Below, piece after piece: positions 39,485 to 47,770 of a DNA stretch of 64,000 nucleotides. The position numbers and the translations under genes are program-made. The stretch is from the NCBI GenBank assembly GCA_900542475.1, contig UQNO01000005.1:7630-71629 (forward strand), read 5' to 3'. Position 1 is the stretch's first letter. Each line of letters opens with the position of its first letter. Origin of the DNA: an uncultured Bacteroidota bacterium. GTDB lineage: Bacteria > Bacteroidota > Bacteroidia > Bacteroidales > F082. The notes beneath the pieces were generated by a model, which saw nothing but the letters and a program-made list of their open reading frames with translations, was not told the origin of the DNA and did not search any database.

Positions 39485-40950
39485 ATTTGAAAAATCATAT
39501 AAATCATCGTTTTTTCAAGGTCATCACAGTCGCCAGCCGCGAGTTGAACTATGAGTCATACGTGATCGGCGGCTACGTGCGCGACATACTACTGCAGCGA
39601 CAATCCAATGATATTGATGTGGTTACTGTAGGAAGCGGCATTGAGTTGGCGAAGAAAACAGCCTCGTTGCTGCATGGTAGGAAACACGTTAAATATTACG
39701 GTCGTTTCGGCACCGCAATGATTAATGTTGACGGACATGAGATAGAGTTTGTCGGAGCCAGAAAGGAGTCATATACTGCCGACAGTCGCAAGCCCACCTG
39801 TGAAAACGGAACGATAGTGGACGATCAAAATCGCCGTGACTTCACAATCAACGCCATGGCTATATCGCTGAACGACAACGATTTCGGCGAACTTATCGAC
39901 CCTTTCAACGGTGTGCAGGACCTTGCCGACAAAATCATCAGAACACCGCTTGATCCCGACATCACCTATTCCGACGACCCTTTGCGCATGATGCGCGCAA
40001 TACGTTTCGCCACGCAGCTGCATTTCAGAATTGAAGACAACTCTTTCGAGGCTATCAGACGTAACGCTCAAAGAATCAAGATAATATCAATGGAACGTGT
40101 TGTCGAGGAACTGAACAAAATTCTTATGTCGAGCGTCCCGAGCATAGGTTTCAAACTCCTTGACAAGAGCGGTCTGCTATCAATAATTTTCCCACAAATG
40201 GCTGCGTTGAAAGGTGTTCAGATACAGGAAGGCAAAGGTCATAAAGACAATTTTTATCATACCTTGGAAGTGCTTGATAATGTGGCGAATAGCGGCGGCG
40301 ACCTGTGGTTGAGATGGGCTGCTGTCTTACATGACATCGCCAAACCATTGACCAAGAGATTTGAAAAAGAAGCCGGCTGGACGTTCCACGGTCACGAGGT
40401 GAAAGGCGCCAAAATGGTGCACAAGATTTTCGCAAACTTCAAGCTGCCACTGAACGAGAAGATGAAATATGTGGAGAAACTCGTTTATCTCCACCTCCGC
40501 CCCATTGTTTTGGCTCAGGACATCGTAACCGACTCGGCGGTAAGACGTTTGCTCTTCGACGCTGGCGACGACATTGATGATTTGATGACACTGTGCGATG
40601 CCGATATCACATCGAAAAACGAAGCGAAAAAAGCTCGTTTTCATAATAATTTCCAGATTGTAAGGCAGAAACTAAAAGAGATTGAGGCAAAGGATCATCT
40701 GCGCAACTGGCAGCCGCCTGTCAACGGAGAGGTCATCATGGAAACATTTGGCATTCCTGAAAGTCGCAAGGTCGGACTCATCAAAACAGCCATCAGGGAA
40801 GCCATTCTCGACGGCATCATCGGCAATAATTTCGCAGAAGCGTATCAGTTTATGAAAGAGAAAGGCGGTGAACTTGGACTCAAGATTGTCAGGGAAGTTA
40901 CTGAACCTGTGGAAGTTAAGTCAAATGGCCCTGTTCCTTTAAAAAAATAA
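39481..40950 (+). CDS. cca: CCA tRNA nucleotidyltransferase with HD domain
   Basis: 489 residues. The start at 39481 overlaps the clpC stop (ATGA). An earlier in-frame ATG at 39448 lies inside clpC. The nucleotidyltransferase head has GGYVRDILL and the metal motif NDIDVVTVG, then RRDFTINAMA. An HD domain has VLHDIAKP near 285 and a conserved later His. It adds or repairs the CCA end, needed because neither tRNA gene here encodes CCA. Confidence 0.95.
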   Translation: MNLKNHINHRFFKVITVASRELNYESYVIGGYVRDILLQRQSNDIDVVTVGSGIELAKKTASLLHGRKHVKYYGRFGTAMINVDGHEIEFVGARKESYTADSRKPTCENGTIVDDQNRRDFTINAMAISLNDNDFGELIDPFNGVQDLADKIIRTPLDPDITYSDDPLRMMRAIRFATQLHFRIEDNSFEAIRRNAQRIKIISMERVVEELNKILMSSVPSIGFKLLDKSGLLSIIFPQMAALKGVQIQEGKGHKDNFYHTLEVLDNVANSGGDLWLRWAAVLHDIAKPLTKRFEKEAGWTFHGHEVKGAKMVHKIFANFKLPLNEKMKYVEKLVYLHLRPIVLAQDIVTDSAVRRLLFDAGDDIDDLMTLCDADITSKNEAKKARFHNNFQIVRQKLKEIEAKDHLRNWQPPVNGEVIMETFGIPESRKVGLIKTAIREAILDGIIGNNFAEAYQFMKEKGGELGLKIVREVTEPVEVKSNGPVPLKK

Positions 40951-41885
40951 TGGATAGAAAACACCTCATAGTGCTTGCTGGACCGACGGCATCGGGGAAG
41001 ACAGCGACAGCTATCAAACTTGCGAAGGCTTTTGATGCTGAAATCATATCAGCCGACAGCCGACAGTTTTACAAAGAATTGTCGATTGGAACCGCCGCTC
41101 CCACAGCTGATGAACTAAATCAAGTGAAGCATCATTTTGTACATAATTTAAGTGTTGAAGATAAATATGATGCGGCTGATTATGAAAGAGATGTGTTATC
41201 TTTCTTAAATGAATACTTTAAGACTAAAAACATAGTCGTCATGACTGGGGGCTCGGGTCTTTTTATTGACGCTGTGTGCAACGGATTGGACTCGATGCCA
41301 GACATCTCGGACGAAATCAGGACGAAGGTCACAATGATGTATGTGAATGGTGGGTTGAAGACCTTGCAGCAAGAAGTTGAGACTGTTGACCCTGAGTATT
41401 TTCAGATGGTTGACAAGCAAAATCCGAGACGTTTGCAGCGCGCTTTGGAGGTTTTTTACCAAACCGGAAAACCCTACTCCGCTTTCAGACGGAAAAAACC
41501 GGCTGAACGCGACTTTGAAATCACAAAACTCGCCTTGCTTTGGGACAGAGACAAACTCATCGAGCGCATCAACAAGCGTGTCGATACGATGATGAAGCAG
41601 GGGTTGCTCGACGAAGTGCGTTCCGTTTATCCGAAACGACATCTAAACTCTTTAAACACCGTGGGTTATAAAGAATTGTTCGATTACCTTGACGGAAAAT
41701 GTACTTTGGAGCAGGCCGTGGAGCAAATTAAAATCGACACCCGCCAATATGCCAAGAGACAGATGACGTGGCTGCGCAAACACAATGATTATAAATGGTT
41801 TGCAATTGACAGTGTCGATGTGGCGATTAGGGAGTTGTGTGTCGAGTGTGGCTTGAAATGTGATTTTAAAATTATAAGTATATGA
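40950..41885 (+). CDS. miaA: tRNA dimethylallyltransferase
   Basis: 311 residues. P-loop GPTASGKT, the motif ISADSRQFYKELSIGTAAP, MTGGSGLFIDAV and the C-terminal RQYAKRQMTWLR. It puts the isopentenyl group on A37 of tRNAs reading UNN codons. The first base of its ATG is the last base of the cca stop (TAATG), so the genes are coupled. Confidence 0.96.
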   Translation: MDRKHLIVLAGPTASGKTATAIKLAKAFDAEIISADSRQFYKELSIGTAAPTADELNQVKHHFVHNLSVEDKYDAADYERDVLSFLNEYFKTKNIVVMTGGSGLFIDAVCNGLDSMPDISDEIRTKVTMMYVNGGLKTLQQEVETVDPEYFQMVDKQNPRRLQRALEVFYQTGKPYSAFRRKKPAERDFEITKLALLWDRDKLIERINKRVDTMMKQGLLDEVRSVYPKRHLNSLNTVGYKELFDYLDGKCTLEQAVEQIKIDTRQYAKRQMTWLRKHNDYKWFAIDSVDVAIRELCVECGLKCDFKIISI

Positions 41886-42493
41886 TTAAGAATATTATTT
41901 TTGATTTTGGAGGAGTGTTGGTGGATTGGAATCCGCATTATTTGTTTGACAAGTATTTCACTGATAAGGAAGAATCGAACTATTTCATTGAGAATGTGTG
42001 CAATAGCGAATGGAACGCGGAGATGGACGGTGGCAAGCCTTTTGCACAAGCGGTGAAAGAACGCACAGCAATGTTCCCTGAATATGCCGAGCCGCTGAAA
42101 CTTTATCAAACCAATTGGATGGACACCATGGGTGACGAGATGCCAGGCATGTACGACCTTATCAAGTCGTTGAAAAACAATGGCTTCACAACGATATACG
42201 GTCTTACGAACTGGTCGGCGGAGACTTTCCCTACGGTGCAGAAAAAATATCGTATATTTAGCCTCATCGACAAAATTATTGTTTCCGGAGAGGTAAAGCA
42301 ATTAAAGCCCAATCCGGAGATTTTCCACACTTTGCTGAATACTTTCAACCTCAAAGCCGAGGAAAGCCTCTTTATTGACGATAACATTAAAAATGTCGAA
42401 GGTGCTAAAGCAGTAGGAATCAATGCTTTGAGCTTTGAGAACGCAAATAAGTTAAAAGACGATTTGGAAAAACTTACAACTCTGAACTTATAA
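41882..42493 (+). CDS. HAD-family phosphatase
   Basis: 203 residues. Motif I is FDFGGVLVDWNP, motif II GLTNWSAETF, the lysine region KPNPEIF and motif IV LFIDDNIKNVEGA, the pattern of epoxide-hydrolase-N/YihX-like HAD enzymes that act on sugar phosphates. It overlaps miaA by ATGA and ends the clpC operon. Substrate unknown. Confidence 0.9.
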   Translation: MIKNIIFDFGGVLVDWNPHYLFDKYFTDKEESNYFIENVCNSEWNAEMDGGKPFAQAVKERTAMFPEYAEPLKLYQTNWMDTMGDEMPGMYDLIKSLKNNGFTTIYGLTNWSAETFPTVQKKYRIFSLIDKIIVSGEVKQLKPNPEIFHTLLNTFNLKAEESLFIDDNIKNVEGAKAVGINALSFENANKLKDDLEKLTTLNL

Positions 42494-42517
42494 CTCCAAA
42501 CCGCTCTAAACACTGCA

Positions 42518-43201
42518 CTAAAGGAACTTCAGTTCCTTTTTCCATAATTTCCAATCGGGCATCATCTCCTCCATCAAGGCGTAAAATCCCGTTTGGTGGT
42601 TGAAGTGAACGAGGTGGCACATTTCGTGTACTATCACTTGGCGAATGCAGTTTTCATTGAGTTTTATAAGTTGTAAGTTAAGGCTGATGTTGCCTTTTCG
42701 CGAGCAACTACCCCACCTCGACCGCATATTGCGGATGGAGACTTTCGCCGGCGTAACGTTGTATTTGCGGAATTTTTCCATTATTGGACTAAGCAACTCG
42801 CTGAAAATTGTTTTTGCTTGGCTTCTGTACCAATTATTCAGTGGTTTTTCTATGTTTTCTGGAGATTTGGAGCAGACAATCAACGATTTGCCTTCAATTT
42901 TAATCGAGTTTGTATTGCTCTTGAATACCTGGAGTTTGTATTGCTCGCCAAGATAGTAGTGAGTCTCTCCTGAAATATATTTTTTCTGTTGATTATCAGT
43001 GTTTTGCAGTCTGTCAAAATGATTAAAAATCCATCTTCGGTGCTGGTTTAGGAATGCGAGCATGTCGCTTTCTCGGTATAGCAGCGGTGCTTTCACCTCT
43101 ATCACTCCGTCGCGACGGATTTTTGCAGTCACGCTCCGCCGATGCAAGCGTTTGAACTCGTAACGGATTTCCAAACCGTTGATGATGGTGGTTTTTATCA
43201 T
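42518..43201 (-). CDS. YgjP-like (DUF45) zinc metallopeptidase
   Basis: 227 residues. The zinc motif is IVHEMCHLVHFNH (HExxH plus a third His), preceded by the conserved MRSRWGSCSRKGNISLNLQL. The family is related to M48-type peptidases. Such genes are often next to type I R-M loci, but here the neighbour is a thioesterase, which it overlaps by ATGA. Substrate unknown. Confidence 0.9.
   Translation of the reverse strand: MIKTTIINGLEIRYEFKRLHRRSVTAKIRRDGVIEVKAPLLYRESDMLAFLNQHRRWIFNHFDRLQNTDNQQKKYISGETHYYLGEQYKLQVFKSNTNSIKIEGKSLIVCSKSPENIEKPLNNWYRSQAKTIFSELLSPIMEKFRKYNVTPAKVSIRNMRSRWGSCSRKGNISLNLQLIKLNENCIRQVIVHEMCHLVHFNHQTGFYALMEEMMPDWKLWKKELKFL
42520..42543 (+). terminator. Terminator of the clpC-cca-miaA-HAD operon
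   Basis: AAAGGAACT / AGTTCCTTT with a very small loop, followed by Ts. It overlaps the last codons of the convergent metallopeptidase gene. Confidence 0.65.
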
Positions 43202-43572
43202 TTGAGTTTTGCCATAAAACGTTCTATGTCAACGATATAGCGAATATGTACACCTTCGCCGATGATGCCTTCGTCGTCGTATGCCGACACTTTGAATGTC
43301 AGTTTTCTGTTATCGATTTCTTCAAGAATGGCTGTTGCTTTTATCGTTGCGCCGAGTTTTGAAGGCTTGATGTGCGATGTGCTGATATGCGCTCCGACTG
43401 TCGAGAAGCCCTCTGGCAAAACGCTCTCGACAGCGGTAATGGCGGCGTTTTCCATAAGTCCGACCATTGCCGGTGTCGCGAATACGTCCAAGCCGCCGGA
43501 GCCGTAAGCGCGGGCAGTATTGCTGCTGCTTACTGTGGTTGTTGAGGTATGAGATAATCCGATTTTAAGCAT
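43198..43572 (-). CDS. Hotdog-fold thioesterase (FlK-like)
   Basis: 124 residues. GGLDVFATPAMVGLMENAAITAV followed by GAHISTSHIKPSKLG matches thioesterases of the fluoroacetyl-CoA thioesterase type, with Thr, Glu and His at the active site. It likely hydrolyses a small acyl-CoA. It is coupled to the downstream metallopeptidase gene and is 47 bases after vsr. Confidence 0.88.
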   Translation of the reverse strand: MLKIGLSHTSTTTVSSSNTARAYGSGGLDVFATPAMVGLMENAAITAVESVLPEGFSTVGAHISTSHIKPSKLGATIKATAILEEIDNRKLTFKVSAYDDEGIIGEGVHIRYIVDIERFMAKLK

Positions 43573-43619
43573 GATTTTATTTAATTGCTATTTTTAAATA
43601 TTTAAGAACATCTTTATGA

Positions 43620-44309
43620 TTATCCTGTGCTGTCAGGTATGTATTTGTCAGATAACCATTTTGTTTTTTTATATTCTTTCAGCGTATGACATGACTGCTC
43701 CGGGTAAGATGCGATTTTGTTTTCGCAGTGGATGCCGTCAAGCTTTCTCGTGACATCGTCGCCGTATTCGCTTTCGGCCTCGGCGGCCATCTGGACAGAA
43801 TCTTCATCAATTCTAATATATTCTTTAACTTTGGTACTTATTGTCTTTAAGCAATACTCGTGAAGTGCCACTTCCACTTGCTGCATGGTTGTCTCAAGAA
43901 GCTTTTTCGTTAGCTTACACTCCCAAAGCACAAGCACTTGCCAGCCGTTTTCCTTTAAAACCCGATAGTTCCGATGGTCCCGTTCCTGATTTCTGCGAAT
44001 TTTATTAACCCAAAACTCTGTGTTTGATTTAGGGATTTTACAACAAGCAGAATTTGCAACTCCGGACTTTGGGCACTCGGTTTCCAGTTCCACATTATGT
44101 CCATGCCAAAAACAGCCATTGACAAAGATGGCCGTGCGATACCGGCGCATCACTATGTCGGGCTTGCCCGGTACTCCTTTTACGTTGAGCCGATAGCGAT
44201 AACCATGAGACCAAAGCCATTTACGCACCTTCAATTCCGGTTTAGTGTCCAGGGAATGTATATGCGACATGCAAAGGTGGCGTTGGGAAGGGGTCATCGT
44301 GTCTGTCAT
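43620..44309 (-). CDS. vsr: Vsr-type very short patch repair endonuclease with a C-terminal extension
   Basis: 229 residues, while the family is usually about 135-150. Residues 1-150 hold the Vsr core: MSHIHSLDTKPELKVRKWLW, GKPDIVMRRYRTAIFVNG with the catalytic Asp, CFWHGHNVE with the catalytic His and zinc-site Cys, then NTEFWVNKIRRNQERD. Vsr nicks beside T of T:G mismatches made when 5-methylcytosine deaminates. The last 75 residues are charged, have two late Cys and resemble nothing I know. No intact cytosine methyltransferase is near, only two stubs. It could be a working enzyme or a relic. Confidence 0.9.
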   Translation of the reverse strand: MTDTMTPSQRHLCMSHIHSLDTKPELKVRKWLWSHGYRYRLNVKGVPGKPDIVMRRYRTAIFVNGCFWHGHNVELETECPKSGVANSACCKIPKSNTEFWVNKIRRNQERDHRNYRVLKENGWQVLVLWECKLTKKLLETTMQQVEVALHEYCLKTISTKVKEYIRIDEDSVQMAAEAESEYGDDVTRKLDGIHCENKIASYPEQSCHTLKEYKKTKWLSDKYIPDSTG

Positions 44310-44440
44310 GATAAGATATATTTCGTCAATTCATCGTCCGTCTTGAAATTCGGCGACCCATCGATATGTTCTATCGATTTTTTTCTCGTCACCGTTATGA
44401 TATGCAGTCAATTCTTCTTTTTTTCTTTAAGTCTATTTTT

Positions 44441-44527
44441 TTATTTGTTGAATTTTTGAAAATGAATATCCAACAAGATTACTGCAGCTTCATCGTTTGT
44501 CAATGGTTGTCCCTTATATTTTAGCAT
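44441..44527 (-). other. 28-codon open frame of unknown origin between methyltransferase stub A and vsr
   Basis: Starts MLKYKGQPLTNDEAAV and ends HFQKFNK. It overlaps the end of stub A by 14 bases in another frame. It reads like the tail of a larger protein, possibly one lost with the methyltransferase. It is not recognised. The 131 bases from its stop to vsr hold no gene. Confidence 0.3.
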
Positions 44528-44624
44528 ATTGATTTTGATAGTTATTAATACTTATCCTGCATCCTGCCGTGTGGAAGCCGCCGATGCCGGCGAAAAGGTC
44601 TATAAATGTATATTTTTTCTTCAT
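44514..44624 (-). pseudogene. Cytosine-C5 DNA methyltransferase N-terminal stub A
   Basis: 36 codons: KKKYTFIDLFAGIGGFHTAG, then an unrelated tail and TAA. The beginning is the SAM-binding motif I of C5 methyltransferases (FIDLFAGIGG). All later motifs, including the catalytic Pro-Cys, are gone. The ATG overlaps the stop of the ASCH gene by ATGA, so ASCH and this methyltransferase were once translated as a pair. A full enzyme would need about 300 more residues. Confidence 0.75.
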
Positions 44625-44995
44625 CTTAAATAAGCAAAAGATTGTGGGGCGAAGTTTAGATTATAATCACTTAAATCACGTGCTTGTTTATATCGTGTGA
44701 ACTTTCCTATTTTTATTGCATACGCTTTTTCTTTATTTGAAAAATAAGACAAATAAAAATCACGGGATATGCCTGAATAAAGGGATGTTTCATTCCAAAT
44801 GGTTTCAACATCATCATTCAAAATATCGGCAATGGCAAACTCACCTATTACTTTTTGTACAGGTGCGGATGCATACACAACCACCTTGCGCACTTTGGTG
44901 TCTTTAAAGATAGATTTTCGGAACTCGTATTTTTTTGTTCCGTCAAATATCTTTTCAGCAAACTCTGGTTTAATGGATAATAAAACTGTCTTCAC
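44621..44995 (-). CDS. ASCH-domain protein
   Basis: 124 residues forming one ASCH domain: LSIKPEFAEKIFDGTKKYEFRK, VVVYASAPVQKVIGEFAI, then a helical end. ASCH folds are PUA-like and bind modified or structured RNA or nucleotides; some members hydrolyse modified nucleosides. It overlaps the preceding PIN-GNAT gene by 26 bases and the following stub by four. The role is unknown, but the tight packing with a second ASCH-like domain upstream points to a joint job. Confidence 0.85.
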   Translation of the reverse strand: MKTVLLSIKPEFAEKIFDGTKKYEFRKSIFKDTKVRKVVVYASAPVQKVIGEFAIADILNDDVETIWNETSLYSGISRDFYLSYFSNKEKAYAIKIGKFTRYKQARDLSDYNLNFAPQSFAYLR

Positions 44996-46472
44996 TTTTT
45001 GTCTCTTTTATTATTGTCAAAAACTGTTCTTTAGAAATCTTTTTAAACCCACGAGGGGCATCGTTTACACCAGCTAAAACTTTCAGTTCGATCAATTTCT
45101 TCATGTTTATTCTATGAGGGAATGAGTAAACATATAAGAATTTTACTACAAAAGGCTTGTCTTTACGATATTGCCACATTGCTCTTAAATCTTGTTCAGG
45201 AAACACACTGCCCTTTTTGCAATAACGAACAAATTCTTCTTCATCACCGAAATCATACTGTAGTGCCTCAACTATTCCAATAGTTGTCACAACGCTTTTA
45301 TAGTATCCACCTGTTCTATAAAAGATTAGCAAATCACCTTTTTGGGGATGCGGCGTCAAAGCCCAAGACACATACACTTTGCCAATTCCATTCCGGTGAG
45401 GGAAGTCTTCTATGAATTCTTCTGGCGATTCAGTATTGAGAATGGAGTCTGGTAACAATTCCGTATGATATTCAGGATAAATCGGAACGAGATAAATGTC
45501 TTTATCTTCCGATATATACGGATACGTTGTTCTCAAATTGTCAAATTCAATTTCTGGTTTGAAATTTCTGACATAAACCATTTCTTCATCTTTCATCCCC
45601 CAATAGACAAACCCCCATTGCTCAAATAAATCTATTAAACGTTGTTGCTCGTTGCGTTTGTCAAAAATCGTTACATATATTTCATCTACATGATTCTTGA
45701 GTGCGTTGTCAAAGATAATCTTTAAAAATCGTTCCCCTAATCTGAATCCATTGTTTATCACCTTAAAAGTGCCAATCTTTAGCCGTTTTTTTGGTGGCAA
45801 AACAGGGTCAATATCCGAATAATCTTCATCCGGTTCTTCTACTTTCAAATACAGAAAAGAAAGCAGCATCCCATTGTTAGAATTGACAGTAATATAGGCT
45901 TCTTCATCATACTTCTTAATAAACCATTTGTCAAATTCAGGATAATCTTCCTTTAAACTGTCGAAAAACCTGTCATTGAGATCAATTTTACCAAACTTTA
46001 GTTTTTGAACATTCAGCACCTTGTAATCCACTAAATCAGGGTGTTCGGCAAATACTTTCTCTAGAAAAGCATCAATTGTAAAAACTTTGTCTGACAAATT
46101 CAGTTTTGTCGCTTTGCGATGGATTTTCTTGTCTTCGGTTATCAGAATATCAACCCTTCCAGTATGTAATTCGTTCAACAACAAGGTGTCAATCTTGTCG
46201 TTTTCTGTCACATCTAATTTGTCAGAAACAACTTTTACCTCTTCTTGCATAGGTGATGGAATCTCTATTGCCTCATAGCTGTCCAATTTCACCAAGAATG
46301 TATCAACGGTTTCTTTGTTAGAGTTCTTTTTGATTTCGTTAATCGTGGCGGAATGAATACACTTTATGTATTTCCCTCTATCCAACCAACGATAAAGAAT
46401 TCCAATGTCTTGAGAAACAACCTTATTGGCTTCTCTATGAATGATAATATTTGTATCAAGTAGTGCTTTCAT
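44970..46472 (-). CDS. PIN-GNAT-ASCH/EVE-like fusion protein
   Basis: 500 residues from ATG 46472, which overlaps the previous stop by ATGA; an upstream in-frame ATG lies inside that gene. The N-terminal PIN nuclease domain (about 1-140) shows acidic residues D6 (LLDTNI), E46 (TINEI), D95 (KIDTLL) and D114 (ITED). The middle (about 200-335) looks like a GNAT acyltransferase: NGFRLGERFLKIIFDNA, then DLFEQWGFVYWG. The C-terminal part (about 375-500), GKVYVSWALTPHPQKGD then LLIFYRTGGYYKSVVTTIGI, resembles ASCH/EVE readers. PIN domains cut RNA, often as toxins. GNAT could modify a tRNA or protein, and the reader domain could sense a modified nucleotide. The combination is what I see; the function is inference. 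Confidence 0.7.
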   Translation of the reverse strand: MKALLDTNIIIHREANKVVSQDIGILYRWLDRGKYIKCIHSATINEIKKNSNKETVDTFLVKLDSYEAIEIPSPMQEEVKVVSDKLDVTENDKIDTLLLNELHTGRVDILITEDKKIHRKATKLNLSDKVFTIDAFLEKVFAEHPDLVDYKVLNVQKLKFGKIDLNDRFFDSLKEDYPEFDKWFIKKYDEEAYITVNSNNGMLLSFLYLKVEEPDEDYSDIDPVLPPKKRLKIGTFKVINNGFRLGERFLKIIFDNALKNHVDEIYVTIFDKRNEQQRLIDLFEQWGFVYWGMKDEEMVYVRNFKPEIEFDNLRTTYPYISEDKDIYLVPIYPEYHTELLPDSILNTESPEEFIEDFPHRNGIGKVYVSWALTPHPQKGDLLIFYRTGGYYKSVVTTIGIVEALQYDFGDEEEFVRYCKKGSVFPEQDLRAMWQYRKDKPFVVKFLYVYSFPHRINMKKLIELKVLAGVNDAPRGFKKISKEQFLTIIKETKSEDSFIIH

Positions 46473-47485
46473 GATCTGATATTTTTCTTCATTTTTCGAA
46501 ATGCTATTTTCCATGGGACAAACATATATCCCATTAACACAATCAAAACAGCTATAGCAAACCAAAATTCCCATGGTATCCATTCATGCCATTTTCCCTC
46601 TTTTACACAATCTCTTAATGAATAAATGCCGAACAATAAGCTGCATAGGACATTCGCACCAATTGCCAAAACAATTTGTTTGTTTCCTATTGTCTCCTTG
46701 TCAAATTCGGAAAAGAAAGTGTGAGTCCCATCTGTCTCTTTTTCACTTTTGTTGAAAACAATAAGAGATTCATTATTCTTTATTGTTTCAGTGTTTGGAA
46801 GATATTTATTAAAAGCTTCCGATTCAAGAATTCTTATGTTTTTCAGTTTGTTATTGTTTAAATATGAAATATTATAGTGACTCGGTATAACATGAAAACA
46901 GAAGCAGGCATTGATTTTGTTGCACAACACGAAACCATTATTCAATAATTCATTAATGTTATCAGGTAAATTTCTTTTCTCATTCACTTTTATGTCATAG
47001 ATATATGAGATTTTCGCAATTCCCTTTTTTACAACAGCAAGATTAAGAACAGTTGTTTGGACATATAATCTAATGTAATTCCCTGTTGTTTGATTAAGAT
47101 TGTCAACCGTAAAGGAACAAACGCCATCGTCAACATTCAGTTTCTTTATCGGCAGTATAGATAAGCTATTACGGGAATTAAACTCCACAATAGCACCATT
47201 CCTCTTGTCTCCATTAATTGGTTTATTTGCTTTAATAGTATCGTTAAATATAAACTTGCAATTGTCATCATCACGTATTAAAGAGTTCATTAGACATGTG
47301 GTCTTGTCTGTTTTCTTCAAAAATGGAAGAGATAACTTAATCTCGACATTTTTAATGAATGGATCTGGCATAAACTCCATGCCTATTTCAAAAGCCGCTT
47401 TTGAATCAATAAAATCCCACGTACAAATGTGTAGTCGTTCTATTACTATCGACTTGTTTGATAATATGAAGTATGTGTTATTCAT
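46469..47485 (-). CDS. Unrecognised protein with two C-terminal membrane helices
   Basis: 338 residues. The first 265 appear soluble and beta-rich with no signal peptide. Two hydrophobic segments follow (about 270-290, KQIVLAIGANVLCSLLFGIY, and 305-325, FWFAIAVLIVLMGYMF), ending in a basic tip KMKKNIRS. I do not recognise the family. Soluble sensor plus C-terminal membrane pair is a layout known from defence effectors, but that is analogy only. It overlaps stub B by eight bases and the PIN-GNAT gene by four. Confidence 0.65.
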   Translation of the reverse strand: MNNTYFILSNKSIVIERLHICTWDFIDSKAAFEIGMEFMPDPFIKNVEIKLSLPFLKKTDKTTCLMNSLIRDDDNCKFIFNDTIKANKPINGDKRNGAIVEFNSRNSLSILPIKKLNVDDGVCSFTVDNLNQTTGNYIRLYVQTTVLNLAVVKKGIAKISYIYDIKVNEKRNLPDNINELLNNGFVLCNKINACFCFHVIPSHYNISYLNNNKLKNIRILESEAFNKYLPNTETIKNNESLIVFNKSEKETDGTHTFFSEFDKETIGNKQIVLAIGANVLCSLLFGIYSLRDCVKEGKWHEWIPWEFWFAIAVLIVLMGYMFVPWKIAFRKMKKNIRS

Positions 47486-47729
47486 AAAAATCTACTCCTG
47501 TTGTTTTTATATGAATGGATAATAATGAAATGACTCTAAATCCAGACAACAAGCCACCACAACCAGCGAAGAGATCTATAATGGTGAGTTTTGAAAGTTT
47601 ATTTATTTTATCAACTATTTTGGACAACATTACCGATTTTTTTGCTCTTTTATTTATGTTAAACTCCCCTTGTTCTTCAGCCGTGGCAGAAGATAACCCG
47701 TTATTAATATTATAGTTGACGTTTATCAT
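47478..47729 (-). pseudogene. Cytosine-C5 DNA methyltransferase N-terminal stub B
   Basis: 83 codons. After about 45 residues of polar leader comes KLTIIDLFAGCGGLLSGF, motif I of a C5 methyltransferase of another subtype than stub A (CGG instead of IGG). Nineteen unrelated residues and a stop follow. It keeps its own promoter and is the first gene of the cassette operon. The downstream gene starts within its last codons. It may be a relic or a short leader gene. Confidence 0.7.
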
Positions 47730-47762
47730 TATAAAATGAACATGATATAAATCCTAAACTTG

Positions 47763-47770
47763 CAAATATA
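47763..47770 (-). promoter_or_regulatory. -7 box of the stub B/PIN-GNAT/ASCH operon
   Basis: TATATTTG on the minus strand, 33 bases before stub B. It would drive the whole overlapping minus-strand run. Confidence 0.55.

Noticed and set aside
44970..46583. Longer start of the PIN-GNAT gene at 46583
   Set aside because: It would add 37 residues read inside the preceding gene. The ATG at 46472 gives the canonical PIN start LLDTNI and an ATGA overlap.
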